From Sphingomonas melonis (GTDB lineage: Bacteria > Pseudomonadota > Alphaproteobacteria > Sphingomonadales > Sphingomonadaceae): 64,000 nt of DNA. The notes beneath the pieces were generated by a model. It was not told the origin of the DNA. It made no database searches and worked only from the letters and a program-made list of their open reading frames with translations. Below are positions 34,682-43,405 of the stretch, piece by piece (position 1 is the stretch's first letter; each line of letters opens with the position of its first letter). The position numbers and the translations under genes were made by a program. The DNA lies in contig NZ_JACCBY010000001.1 in NCBI RefSeq assembly GCF_013409985.1, positions 806,001 through 870,000 on the forward strand. The letters run 5' to 3'.

Positions 34682-37048
34682 GTGGCCACTGAGCAGCTTT
34701 TCACTTCGGCAAAGGCATCCGCCTGCATCAAGGGGCGCAACCGCCCGACCTTGATCTGCTTCAGCCATCTCCGGTGGGCATTCGTGTTTCAGCGGCCCCA
34801 GCACCTGATGACGCGCTTCGCCGCGACGCATGACGTGCTGTTTTGGGAGGAGCCGGAGTACCGTCCTGGAGCCTCCACGCTAAGCCGACATATATGCCCC
34901 AACAGCGGCGTGGTCGTGCTCACGCCGCAGCTCGATGACAGCCTGCGCGGGCGTGAGGATGCGGCGCTCACGGCGCTCCTCGATGCCGAGCTCAGCTACG
35001 ACCGTAGCGACATCATTCGGTGGTACTACACTCCGATGATGTTGCCGTTTTCGGACCACGTAGAATCTGCCTGCATCGTGTACGATTGCATGGACGAGCT
35101 GTCCGCTTTCAAGGGCGCACCGCCAGAGCTTCTGTCGCGTGAGCAGTTGCTGATCGAACGCGCCGACCTTGTCTTTACGGGTGGGACCAGCCTGTACGAA
35201 TCGAAACGAGGGCGGCATGGCAACGTGCACGCTTTCCCCTCCAGCATCGACTTCATGCACTTCGCCCGGGCTAGGGCATCGGGCATGGCTGAGCCGGAAG
35301 ACCAATCGTTCCTACCCTCACCGCGACTCGGTTTTGCGGGCGTCGTTGATGAGCGAATGAATATGGACCTGCTTGCAGCACTTGCGGATGCGCATCCGGA
35401 GTGGGCACTGGTCGTGATCGGGCCGGTAGTGAAGATCGACGAGGCAGATCTGCCGCGCCGCAACAACATCCATTATCTCGGCGGCCGACCGTACACGGCG
35501 TTGCCCGACTATATGGCGGGTTGGGACGTTGCCCTGATGCCGTTTGCGATCAACGAGGCAACCCGCTTCATCAGTCCGACCAAGACGCCCGAATACCTTG
35601 CGGCCGGATGCCCGGTCGTATCTACGCCGATAGTCGACGTCGTACGCCATTACGGCAGCCTCACTGGTGTCAGCATCGCCGATACGTCAAAGGAGTTCGT
35701 CGCTGCCTGCGAAACGGCTATGAAGATCCGCTCGGCGGGCAACGCGTGGCGCGATGAGGCCGATGCGCAACTTGCACGGGGATCCTGGCGCAGCACGGCG
35801 TTAGAGATGACGGCGTTGATCGATGCCGAAATTGCCAGCCGTAACCGGCACGAACCCGTAGTTTCGCCGGTGACATGGCCGGCGGATCGCAAACACTATG
35901 ATGTCATGATCGTTGGAGCGGGCTTTGCCGGCGCAGTGATGGCCGAACGGCTCGCAGCAGACGGCGACAAGCGCGTGCTGGTGGTGGATCGCCGCCCCCA
36001 CATCGCTGGCAATGCCTATGATCATCACGATGCCGCCGGCATACTGATCCACCAGTACGGCCCACATATCTTCCACACTAACTCAACCGAGATCTTTGAC
36101 TATCTCTCCCGCTTCACTGAGTGGCGCCCCTATGAGCATCGTGTCCTCGCAGACGTCGATGGTCAGCGCGTGCCGATGCCGATCAACCGCACAACACTGA
36201 ACTTGCTCTATGACCTGAACCTGTCGAGCGACGAGGAGGTTGAGGCTTTTCTGGCGGCGCGCGCTGAGCCGGTCGATCCGATCCTCACCTCGGCCGACGT
36301 CGTTGTGTCGAAGGTCGGACGAAAGCTTTATGAGACCTTCTTCCGTGGCTACACCCGCAAGCAATGGGGCATGGACCCGTCGGAGCTGGACAAGTCGGTC
36401 ACGGCGCGGGTTCCAACCCGCACTAACACCGATGATCGCTATTTCGGTGATGCGCATCAGGCAATGCCGCGCGAGGGCTTTACCAAGATGTTCGAAGCGA
36501 TGCTCGATCATCCAAATATCGACGTCCTGCTCGGCGTCGATTACGCGGACGTACGAGAGGCGTATCCGCACGACCACCTTGTCTTCACCGGGCCGATCGA
36601 CGAATACTTCGGTCATCGCTATGGCCCGCTGCCTTACCGGTCCTTGCGCTTTGAACACCGGACGCTCGAAGAAGAGCAGCATCAACCGGTTGCGGTCGTT
36701 AATTACCCAAACGAGAACGTGGCCCATACTCGTGTGACCGAGTACAAGCACCTGACTGGACAGGTCTCGGATCGAACCAGCGTTACCTACGAGTATCCAA
36801 ACGCGACGGGCGACCCCTATTACCCGATTCCGCGAGAGGAAAATCAAGCCTTGTTCAAGCGGTACGAGGCACTGGCTCTTGCAGAGCCTGACGTCAGCTT
36901 CGTCGGACGGCTCGCCACCTATCGCTACTACAACATGGACCAGGTTGTTGGTCAGGCGCTCGCGACCTATCGGCGGCTGAAGGTAAAGCTAAGCGCACGG
37001 ATGCCATCAGGAGGGTCTGTCGTTCCCGCAGATGCGCCGGCAGAGTGA
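34682..37048 (+). CDS. Glycosyltransferase - UDP-galactopyranose mutase fusion
   Basis: 788 residues from GTG with AGGGGG upstream. Residues ~20-390 form a GT-B-type glycosyltransferase (FVFQRPQHLMTRFA; later FISPTKTPEYLAAGCPVV). Residues ~403-770 are a complete UDP-galactopyranose mutase: FAD motif IVGAGFAGAV, IAGNAYD, QYGPHIFHT, and RTNTDDRY. The mutase makes UDP-galactofuranose, so the fused transferase may use it. The product would be a galactofuranose-containing surface glycan. The stop overlaps the GTG of a small receiver-like gene. Divergent from GH1-RmlD. Confidence 0.85.
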   Translation: MATEQLFTSAKASACIKGRNRPTLICFSHLRWAFVFQRPQHLMTRFAATHDVLFWEEPEYRPGASTLSRHICPNSGVVVLTPQLDDSLRGREDAALTALLDAELSYDRSDIIRWYYTPMMLPFSDHVESACIVYDCMDELSAFKGAPPELLSREQLLIERADLVFTGGTSLYESKRGRHGNVHAFPSSIDFMHFARARASGMAEPEDQSFLPSPRLGFAGVVDERMNMDLLAALADAHPEWALVVIGPVVKIDEADLPRRNNIHYLGGRPYTALPDYMAGWDVALMPFAINEATRFISPTKTPEYLAAGCPVVSTPIVDVVRHYGSLTGVSIADTSKEFVAACETAMKIRSAGNAWRDEADAQLARGSWRSTALEMTALIDAEIASRNRHEPVVSPVTWPADRKHYDVMIVGAGFAGAVMAERLAADGDKRVLVVDRRPHIAGNAYDHHDAAGILIHQYGPHIFHTNSTEIFDYLSRFTEWRPYEHRVLADVDGQRVPMPINRTTLNLLYDLNLSSDEEVEAFLAARAEPVDPILTSADVVVSKVGRKLYETFFRGYTRKQWGMDPSELDKSVTARVPTRTNTDDRYFGDAHQAMPREGFTKMFEAMLDHPNIDVLLGVDYADVREAYPHDHLVFTGPIDEYFGHRYGPLPYRSLRFEHRTLEEEQHQPVAVVNYPNENVAHTRVTEYKHLTGQVSDRTSVTYEYPNATGDPYYPIPREENQALFKRYEALALAEPDVSFVGRLATYRYYNMDQVVGQALATYRRLKVKLSARMPSGGSVVPADAPAE

Positions 37049-37413
37049 GCAGCGATGAACACGCAGCAAGTGGCCGGGTCATCCTGGTAGCCAAGCAGGC
37101 GTCTTTCGAAGCGGGGTACGTCTCTGCCGTCTTGCAGGACCGCGGGATCGAGGTGCTGGCACCGGCCCCTGAGGTACAAGGCGTCGTTCAAGCCATAATG
37201 GCTGGCGAGAGATGCGCGGTAATCGTGTGCCATCCTCTCAGTGCACCGGATCGAGCTGACCTATTGAAAGCGCTGACGGATCACGGCCTACCCTGTTTGA
37301 CCTTGATCGGTGCCACAGTGACACGATCTGCCAACGACGAGCCCGTTTTGGTGAAACCGTTTGCTGCCTACCAGGTCGCCGATTGGGTCGCGCAGCAGCA
37401 GGTGCAACCATAA
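37045..37413 (+). CDS. Degenerate receiver-like protein
   Basis: 122 residues from a GTG overlapping the mutase stop (GTGA). It has the alternating strand-helix pattern of a response-regulator receiver domain and ends with VLVKPFA, the conserved Lys-Pro of strand 5. The phosphorylated Asp position is replaced (AVIVCHPLS), and the acidic pair at the N-terminus is absent. So it is unlikely to be phosphorylated and may be a protein-protein module. Co-transcribed with the glycan fusion gene; function unknown. Confidence 0.6.
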   Translation: MSSDEHAASGRVILVAKQASFEAGYVSAVLQDRGIEVLAPAPEVQGVVQAIMAGERCAVIVCHPLSAPDRADLLKALTDHGLPCLTLIGATVTRSANDEPVLVKPFAAYQVADWVAQQQVQP

Positions 37414-37619
37414 GTCATGGGTAGCATCCAGCCAGCGTGATCCGCATAGGTGCTTCGAAAACACCTGCGCAAGCAGGAGCTGTCCAACCACGCGGGGGCA
37501 CTATTCGAACGCAAAATCAAGCACTTACCGACCGAATTGCATGCGTTGTTCATCTCCTGTTCCAGATCGGCAAGCTATTAAAATCTTGTCGCCGCGTCTT
37601 GCCGCGACGGAGATCCCCA

Positions 37620-38222
37620 ATGACTTTGTCCTTCGGCCGTACAGCCGTGGTCGCAGCTCTTGCTGCATCAACTTTGATGGTCGCTGGGTGTGCGACCGAA
37701 ACGCGCTATCGACCGGCGACTGGGCAGGGTTTCAATCGCACCGGCTATAGCGAGCGACAGATTGAACCTAATCGTTTTCTGGTGAACTTCGCGGGCAATA
37801 GCGACACCTCCCGTGATACCGTGGAGCGTTACCTCCTCTTCCATGCAGCCGAGCTGACCCTGCAGCATGGCTATGACTACTTCATTGCGGTTGATCGCAA
37901 TACAGACCGCCAATCGCGAACCTATACGACTGGTAGTTTTGGCGGGCCTGGTTTTGGCTATGCCGGCTTCAGGAACACGTGGGGACCCTCATGGCGCTAT
38001 TACGGCCGGTTTGGCGGCCGCAGCCTAGGCTGGGGACCCTGGGGCGCATGGGGAGGGGGTTTCAACACTCCGAATGTGCGCACGATTGACCGTTATGAGG
38101 CAACGGCTGAAATTGCGATGATCAAAGGCCCACCAAGCACTGAGAATGTGCAGGCCTTCGACGCACGTAAGGTGATCGACACCATTGGTCCGAGTGTTCA
38201 ACTACCAAAGCAGCCAACTTGA
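37620..38222 (+). CDS. CC0125/CC1285-family lipoprotein
   Basis: 200 residues. A lipoprotein signal (AASTLMVAG-Cys) is followed by the characteristic segment NRTGYSERQIEPNRFLVNFAGNS in two runs, then YLLFHAAELTLQHGYDYF, and a Gly/Trp/Tyr-rich stretch. This family is widespread in alphaproteobacteria and has no known function; the mature protein should be anchored in the cell envelope. The open frame begins at 37437, but the ATG at 37620 places the signal at the start. Monocistronic. Confidence 0.8.
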   Translation: MTLSFGRTAVVAALAASTLMVAGCATETRYRPATGQGFNRTGYSERQIEPNRFLVNFAGNSDTSRDTVERYLLFHAAELTLQHGYDYFIAVDRNTDRQSRTYTTGSFGGPGFGYAGFRNTWGPSWRYYGRFGGRSLGWGPWGAWGGGFNTPNVRTIDRYEATAEIAMIKGPPSTENVQAFDARKVIDTIGPSVQLPKQPT

Positions 38223-38328
38223 TCGTCAGCACCCAGCGGCAGCGTAGAGCGCCATGCTTCAGGTTGCAAGCTGGGCGCAAGGCGTATCTTCGGGTAATTC
38301 GGGCTGCTGTATGTCCATCGGAACAGCA

Positions 38329-38673
38329 ATGTGTCACATCCTCATCATCGAAGACGAGCCCTTTGTAGCAATGAATATACAGCTGTTGTTTGAAGATGAA
38401 GGTGTCACCTCATTTGAGATTGCCTCGACGGAGGCGGAAGCTGTAGCCGCAGCCATGGATCGACGTCCGGATCTCATCACCTCGGACGTGCGCTTGCTGG
38501 AGGGTACGGGGCCGCGGGCAGTGGCAGAGATCTTTGCCCGACTTGGTCATGTCCCTGTAATCTTCATAACCGGTACACCGAGCGAGTGCGTGCCTGCTCC
38601 TGCGTCGGCGCTGATACTAAGCAAACCGCTGCAGCGCGGTGCTCTCGAGGCTGCGTTCCGCCAGCTCAGGTAA
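38329..38673 (+). CDS. Single-domain response regulator
   Basis: 114 residues, a lone receiver domain. It has the acidic pocket (IIEDEP), phospho-Asp in ITSDVRL, Thr in FITGTP and Lys in LSKPL. No output domain. The start at MCHILIIEDEP fits the usual N-terminus; an alternative ATG is at 38311. Probably a phosphate relay or sink for a histidine kinase encoded elsewhere. It precedes the manganese catalase gene by ~210 bases, so stress signalling is possible but unproven. Confidence 0.75.
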   Translation: MCHILIIEDEPFVAMNIQLLFEDEGVTSFEIASTEAEAVAAAMDRRPDLITSDVRLLEGTGPRAVAEIFARLGHVPVIFITGTPSECVPAPASALILSKPLQRGALEAAFRQLR

Positions 38674-38885
38674 ACTGGAGAGATCAGGCTTGGGCATCAG
38701 CCTTGGTAACAGACCTGATTAGTTATCAAGCTGATTTCGTACCCTCATATCCGGACGCAGAACCACGACAAAGTTGACCAAAAAACCCGTGCGATGCTGC
38801 TCTAGATCAACATCGTTTTCAGTAACTTAGATCGATGCAGTTCGTTGGGTGAGCTGTCGCGGATAAGCTGCGACGGGAGATCCGC

Positions 38886-39737
38886 ATGTATTATCACGAC
38901 GCCCGCCTTCAGTACCCCGTCACCGTCGAAAAGCCCGATCCGGCTTTTGCGACGATGCTCCAGCAGGCCATTGGCGGTGTGGAAGGCGAAATCCGCGTGT
39001 GCATGCAATACTTCTTCCAAGCGTGGGGCAACCGCGCGCCAACCACCAAATATCGCGATATGCTGCTGCACACAGCAACCGAGGAAATCGGGCATATTGA
39101 AATGCTGGCAACTGCTGTCGCGCTCAACCTCGACAAGGCTCCGACGTCACTGCAGGAAGAGGGTGCGGCCGACGGGATTGTCGGTGCAGTCATGGGCGGC
39201 GGCAACGGTCGCCATGCCATTGAGGGTATGATCCATAAGAACCTTCTGTCGGCGGGGCTTGCAGCCATGCCAGTCGATTCCGACGGCGTACCCTTTAACA
39301 TGAGCCACATCTATGCGAGCGGCAACGTCGCGGCTGACATGTATTGCAACGTCGCGGCGGAGAGCACAGGGCGCGTTCTGGCGGTACGCCTGTTCAACGC
39401 TGCTCATGACGAGGGCATGAAGAAGATGCTCCACTACATGATTGCGCGCGACACGATGCATCAGCAGCAGTGGCTTGCCGTGATCGAGGAGCTGGGTGCA
39501 GAAGCCAATCTGCCGATCCCCAACAGCTTCCCACAGGACATGGAAGACCAGCAGAACAACTATAACTTCTACGCTACCTCTGTCGACGGTAGCTATCCCG
39601 AAGGCCGCTGGACGCAGGGTCCCTCCATCGACGGGAAAGGCGAATTCACCGTCTTCAAAAATGAACCGCTCGGACAGGAACCGGTGCTCGGTGCCGCACG
39701 CCCCGATAGCGGCGCACAGACCGATCAGATCGGCTGA
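38886..39737 (+). CDS. Manganese catalase
   Basis: 283 residues, ferritin-like dimanganese catalase that breaks down hydrogen peroxide. Ligand residues are visible: Glu35 in GEIR, Glu67 and His70 in EEIGH, Glu in NVAAESTGR, and His in RDTMHQQQW. The C-terminal tail is long, as in the Bacillus and cyanobacterial enzymes. GGGAG is ahead of the ATG. A strong terminator follows its stop, so it is a single-gene unit. No OxyR-like gene is adjacent. Confidence 0.9.
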   Translation: MYYHDARLQYPVTVEKPDPAFATMLQQAIGGVEGEIRVCMQYFFQAWGNRAPTTKYRDMLLHTATEEIGHIEMLATAVALNLDKAPTSLQEEGAADGIVGAVMGGGNGRHAIEGMIHKNLLSAGLAAMPVDSDGVPFNMSHIYASGNVAADMYCNVAAESTGRVLAVRLFNAAHDEGMKKMLHYMIARDTMHQQQWLAVIEELGAEANLPIPNSFPQDMEDQQNNYNFYATSVDGSYPEGRWTQGPSIDGKGEFTVFKNEPLGQEPVLGAARPDSGAQTDQIG

Positions 39738-39745
39738 TACGAAAA

Positions 39746-39785
39746 AGAGCCAGCGTTGCATGTGCCTAGCTGGCTCTACTTTTTC
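39746..39785 (+). terminator. Rho-independent terminator of the catalase gene
   Basis: A nine-base perfect stem AGAGCCAGC / GCTGGCTCT with a 14-base loop, preceded by an A-run and followed by ACTTTTTC. It could serve both directions because of the A-run upstream. Confidence 0.85.
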
Positions 39786-40084
39786 AGGGCTGACTGGTCC
39801 GCTTTGACGGCCAATTAAGTTCAGTCAGCATCATCCTGAGCCAACAGCTGATCGACAGCTTCGCCGGTCAGTGTTCTTTGTAAAGCATTCCTTGGCATAA
39901 TGACAAAGGGGATCGGGCTTGCGTGATCCCCGGTCCTAGCCTTACGTCAAGTCCACGCTCGTTGTAAAGTAAACGGGCTAATGCTTGCCAGAAACTAGAC
40001 TGGCATTTTTATGTAATCAGCTTCAGCCATATTCCGTGCCGCATCAGATAGTATCGAAATCCTTCACGATCTTCTGCATGATCG
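39786..40084. other. Intergenic region
   Basis: About 300 bases between the terminator and the 3' end of the mucR-like gene. AT-richer than its surroundings. No gene, repeat or hairpin stands out. Confidence 0.4.
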
Positions 40085-40660
40085 TCACAGAGGCAGCAGT
40101 GTAGGTGTTGCAAACTTTGATGAAGTAGGTTTACTCCTTACTGTCACCAAGATGGCCTTAGCCGCTGCCTTAGCGCTGCTGGCCTTCGGCACTTTAGGCT
40201 TTCCTTCTCCCTTAGCCGCATTGGTCTGCCCCGGCTTACGACCTAATCCGATCGTCTTGGCCATCGCACTACGACTTTCCGAGTATGCGGGAGCGACCAT
40301 CGGGTAGTCAGCCTTGAGCCCATAGCGGCTGCGATATTCATCCGGGGTCATGCCGTTAGTCGCAAGGTGGCGGCGCAGGGTCTTATAAGGCTTGCCATCG
40401 ATCATAGAAATAATGTGGTCGCGCGATGCCAGCGACTTACGGGCTGTCGTGGCGGGCGTGTATTCTTGCGCTGGCTCGACTTCACCGCTCGTGACAGCAC
40501 CCGCCGCCAACGCATTGACCGTCTCATGCATCTTGGTCAAAAAAGCCGGAACGTCATCGGCACTGACCCGGTTATTTGAGTTGCTGAGCCACGCAACGGT
40601 CAGTTCCGTTGCAAATTCTACGGGGCTAATACCTAACTCGACCTGATCCTGATCAGCCAA
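40085..40660 (-). CDS. MucR/Ros-family transcriptional regulator
   Basis: 191 residues. The core matches MucR: ISPVEFATELTVAWLSN at the N-terminus, DGKPYKTLRRHL, MTPDEYRSRYGL and YPMVAPAYSE. The Cys pair of the Ros zinc finger is missing (Ile-Ile-Ser-Met where Cys is usual), which I recall as common in sphingomonads. The C-terminal tail is Ala/Lys-rich and basic. Such proteins act as global repressors of surface polysaccharide and other genes. It may control the sugar fusion genes nearby, but that is only a suggestion. Confidence 0.8.
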   Translation of the reverse strand: MADQDQVELGISPVEFATELTVAWLSNSNNRVSADDVPAFLTKMHETVNALAAGAVTSGEVEPAQEYTPATTARKSLASRDHIISMIDGKPYKTLRRHLATNGMTPDEYRSRYGLKADYPMVAPAYSESRSAMAKTIGLGRKPGQTNAAKGEGKPKVPKASSAKAAAKAILVTVRSKPTSSKFATPTLLPL

Positions 40661-40992
40661 TTTCTTGCTCCTTAGGTTTGCTGGTAATGCATCATTACTG
40701 CATCTACACCATAGGACAAGAGGCTCGCGTCGCTACTGCTTCCGCCTTCAATTAAGCACAAATGATTGGCCATCGCTGTGGCACGCTCGCGATCATGTCG
40801 GCTGCACACTATTACACGTGCTTCGTTCCAGCTAGAGCTACCGCTGCACGCCGGCGGGGCTCGTGAAGAACGAATGGCGAAAGTCGGGAACAAGAAAAGC
40901 GACGTCAAATGCCCACTTTTGGTCTTCGTTGCGCCAGAGTAGATACCCACTCCCCTGGACGACCTTTCATACTCCCTATTGCGTGAGGTTCG
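40661..40992. other. Intergenic region with a dispersed-repeat copy
   Basis: 332 bases. A copy of the dispersed repeat is at about 40868-40922 (GAACGAATGGCGAAAGTCGG ... AAATGCCCACTTTTGGTC). The open frame at 40672-40950 has no family likeness and overlaps the repeat, so I do not count it. Confidence 0.45.
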
Positions 40993-41817
40993 TCATTCGT
41001 GAGCTTTGTCTCTCCGCGAGGATCTCCGCTTCTTGACTGGCATCTCCGCCGCCAGCCGTATCCATGTCGGCGCATGATCGCTGGTCTTCTCCCAGCCGCG
41101 CACCTGCCGGTCCACCTGCGCGTCCTCAAGCCTACCGGCGAGCGACGGGCTGAGCAAAAGATGATCGATGCGGAGACCGGCGTTCCGACCGTAGGCGTCC
41201 CGGAAGTAGTCCCAGAAGGTGTAGATTGTCTCGTCCGGGTGAAGACTGCGGAGCGAGTCCGTCCAGCCCTGGTCGATGAGCCGCGCGTAGAGCGCCCGAA
41301 CCTCTGGTGCAAAAAGTGCATCTTTGGTCCAGCGTTCTGGTTTGTAGACGTCGGCTTCCGTCGGCATGACGTTGAAGTCGCCGGCAAGCACCACCGGTAG
41401 GCCGCTTTCCAGGAGCGTCGCCGCGTGGGCGATGAGCTTCTCGAACCAGGCGAGCTTGTAGTCGAACTTGGGACCGGGCCGGGGGTTGCCGTTCGGCAGG
41501 TAGAGCCCGCCGATGATTATGCCGTTCACCGCGGCCTCGATGTAGCGGCTCTGCGTCGGATCGGGATCGTCCGGCAGCCGGCGCCGCGTCTCGTGGATCT
41601 CTCCGACACGGCTGAGGATGGCGACGCCGTTCCAGCTCTTCTGGCCGTGCCAGATCGCGTCGTAGCCGAGATCGCGGATCGCGGTCGCCGGGAACTTCTC
41701 CTGCGGCGCCTTCAGCTCCTGCAGGCAGACGACGTCCGGCTGCTCCTTCTCCAGCCAGCGCAGCAGCACGGGCAGGCGACCGTTGACGCCGTTCACGTTG
41801 TAGGTGGCAATCTTCAT
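40993..41817 (-). CDS. xth: Exodeoxyribonuclease III, copy A
   Basis: 274 residues, AP endonuclease/3' exonuclease of the ExoIII family. Motifs in order: KIATYNVNGVNGR, CLQELK, WNGVAILSR, GLYLPNGNP, AGDFNVMP, RIDHLLLS and a final SDHAP, so the Asp/Asn/His active site is complete. In copy A the ligD remnant upstream runs into this gene without a stop (joined by RSP before the Met), so a longer fusion of 385 residues could be made; the ATG at 41817 is the normal start. Role: repair of abasic sites and blocked 3' ends, here linked to end joining. Confidence 0.85.
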   Translation of the reverse strand: MKIATYNVNGVNGRLPVLLRWLEKEQPDVVCLQELKAPQEKFPATAIRDLGYDAIWHGQKSWNGVAILSRVGEIHETRRRLPDDPDPTQSRYIEAAVNGIIIGGLYLPNGNPRPGPKFDYKLAWFEKLIAHAATLLESGLPVVLAGDFNVMPTEADVYKPERWTKDALFAPEVRALYARLIDQGWTDSLRSLHPDETIYTFWDYFRDAYGRNAGLRIDHLLLSPSLAGRLEDAQVDRQVRGWEKTSDHAPTWIRLAAEMPVKKRRSSRRDKAHE

Positions 41818-42249
41818 GGGCGATCGGAGATCCGGCAGGACCTGGTCGGCGCGCAGACCAAGATAGCTCGGGTGGCGCAGCGTGCCGTCGTTCGTCATCT
41901 CGGTGTAGGCGATCTCGGCCACCAACGTGGGCTTGATCCAGTGGGCACCTTTCACCGCCGCGCGCGGCGCCTTAACGGGGACCTCTTCGCTGGCGAGCGG
42001 TTGCATCAACTCGCCGAGCCTCAGGATCTCGTCGGCGTTGAAGCCGGTGCCGACCTTCCCTGCATAGCGGAGCTTGCCGTCCTCGTGAACGCCAAGCAGC
42101 AGCGAGCGGGAGCCACGGCCCTTGTCCGACGATGTCCAGCCGACGATCACGAATTCCTGCCGCTTGATGCACTTGGTCTTGAGCCAGGTGCCCGCTCGCG
42201 ATCCGACGTAGGGCGCATCAACACGCTTGGAGATAACGCACTCCAGGCT
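41818..42249 (-). pseudogene. ligD: ligD remnant, copy A
   Basis: Only ~145 codons of the ligase domain's C-terminal (OB-fold) part remain, from about KRVDAP to HPSYLGLRAD, joined directly to the last residues of the full protein (RADQVLPDL). Compared with copy B, an internal 906-base in-frame piece holding the polymerase domain is gone. The junction lies in a nine-base microhomology (GTCGGCGCG, 41845-41853). A second deletion of 603 bases removed the 5' half with the catalytic lysine. The remnant is in frame with xth downstream. Confidence 0.8.
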
Positions 42250-42264
42250 GGGCGCGAACCTTGG

Positions 42265-42456
42265 TCACTTGCCCTTCTTGAGCTTTGCGGCAGCCTCTTC
42301 GAGATTATCGCGATCGTTACCCACCTCCTTGATGAGGTCTTGCGCCTGCTGTCTGGTGATGTCGTGCTTTTGGGCGAAGTAGCTCACTTCGTAGCCTTCT
42401 CCTCCGGCAACCCGGGCGCGGTCGCCCGCGCCGCGCTTGCTCTTGTCGTCAGCCAT
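42265..42456 (-). CDS. DUF3606 small protein, copy A
   Basis: 63 residues, acidic-basic mixed, with YFAQKHDITRQQAQDLIKE typical of DUF3606. AAGGAG sits eight bases before the ATG at 42456; the frame goes further upstream in this copy only. The function is not known, although such genes often sit near stress and repair genes. Divergent from the DUF72 gene. Differs from copy B by a few residues (EVGNDRDNLEE against ELGNDRDKLDE). Confidence 0.75.
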   Translation of the reverse strand: MADDKSKRGAGDRARVAGGEGYEVSYFAQKHDITRQQAQDLIKEVGNDRDNLEEAAAKLKKGK

Positions 42457-42479
42457 GGATCTTCTCCTTGACGGTAAAA

Positions 42480-42503
42480 GGAACGGCCGTTCGAACTGGT
42501 TCC
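42480..42503. promoter_or_regulatory. Palindrome in the DUF3606/DUF72 divergent region, copy A
   Basis: Near-perfect inverted repeat GGAAC.GCC..TTCGAA..GGTTCC in the shared upstream region; present unchanged in copy B at 54852-54875. It may be an operator or part of the promoter for one of the two genes. A general-stress sigma (EcfG) promoter is not a good fit because the spacing from GGAAC to GTT is 14. Confidence 0.45.
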
Positions 42504-42574
42504 GCAACGACGCGTTCAGCGCAGGAAGAAATCCCGATGATGGAACGGTTTAGGTCGTGCGGGGTAGGTGGCCC

Positions 42575-43384
42575 ATGTCGTCGCTGATCGGAACTGCTGG
42601 CTGGGCGATCCCGGCAAATGACAGGCCCTCGTTTCCAGCGGAAGGAACGGCACTGGAGCGTTACGCGGCGGTGATGCCCTGCCTTGAGGTCAACTCCTCG
42701 TTCCACAGGTCGCATAGACGGGGCACCTGGGAGCGCTGGGCGGCGTCGGTGCCTGACGGCTTCCGCTTCTCAGCCAAGATCCCAAAGGAGATCAGCCATG
42801 TCCGGCGGCTGGTGGATGCGACCGACGCTCTCGATAGGTTTCTTAGCGAGGCTGGCGGTCTCGGTGGCAAGCTCTTGGTCATCCTCCTGCAGTTGCCCCC
42901 GAGCTTCGCCTTCGATGTCTCCCTGATCTCCTCTTTCCTTAGGGCGGCTTCGTTGCGCACCGATGCCCGGATCGTCTGCGAGCCCCGCCATGCGAGCTGG
43001 TTCACGCAGGAGGCCGATACGCTGCTCGTCGACCATGAGGTCGCACGTGCCGCGGCGGATCCAGCCAAGGTGCCCGAAGCCGCGCAATCTGGCGGGTGGC
43101 GTGGCATCTCCTACCACAGACTGCATGGCTCACCTGTCATGTATCGATCGGCCTATGGGGAGGAGAGACTGCGTTCCTACGCGAGCGAGATCGCAGCGGA
43201 TCTTGCCGCCGGACGGCAGACCTGGTGCATATTCGACAACACCGCCTCGTCGGCCGCGCTCGGCGATGCGCTGATCCTGATGCGGCTGCTCGGTTGCGCT
43301 TCATCGGCAACTCACCCCGTTCGAAGAGCGTCGACGCGCACTGAACGGGCGCAAGGGTCGGGTGTTCACAGACATGATCCGTAG
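42575..43384 (+). CDS. DUF72 family protein, copy A
   Basis: 269 residues from ATG 42575 (a GTG at 42557 is a weaker choice). The sequence has the DUF72 TIM-barrel pattern: IGTAGWAIP, EVNSSFHR, WAASVPDGFRFSAKIPKEISH, LQLPPSFAFD, EPRHASW, YHRLHGSP and YRSAYGEERL, ending in TWCIFDNTASSAALGDALIL. The biochemical function of the family is not established to my knowledge. It is placed between DUF3606 and the DNA ligase, nine bases or so from the ligase open frame, so it is probably co-transcribed with the ligase. Confidence 0.8.
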   Translation: MSSLIGTAGWAIPANDRPSFPAEGTALERYAAVMPCLEVNSSFHRSHRRGTWERWAASVPDGFRFSAKIPKEISHVRRLVDATDALDRFLSEAGGLGGKLLVILLQLPPSFAFDVSLISSFLRAASLRTDARIVCEPRHASWFTQEADTLLVDHEVARAAADPAKVPEAAQSGGWRGISYHRLHGSPVMYRSAYGEERLRSYASEIAADLAAGRQTWCIFDNTASSAALGDALILMRLLGCASSATHPVRRASTRTERAQGSGVHRHDP

Positions 43385-43405
43385 AGCAGCCGGATGGAGA
43401 ACAGC

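Noticed and set aside
42456..42600. General-stress sigma factor (EcfG) promoter at the palindrome
   Set aside because: GGAAC to GTT spacing is 14 bases, shorter than the 16-17 expected, and the arms are better explained as an inverted repeat.
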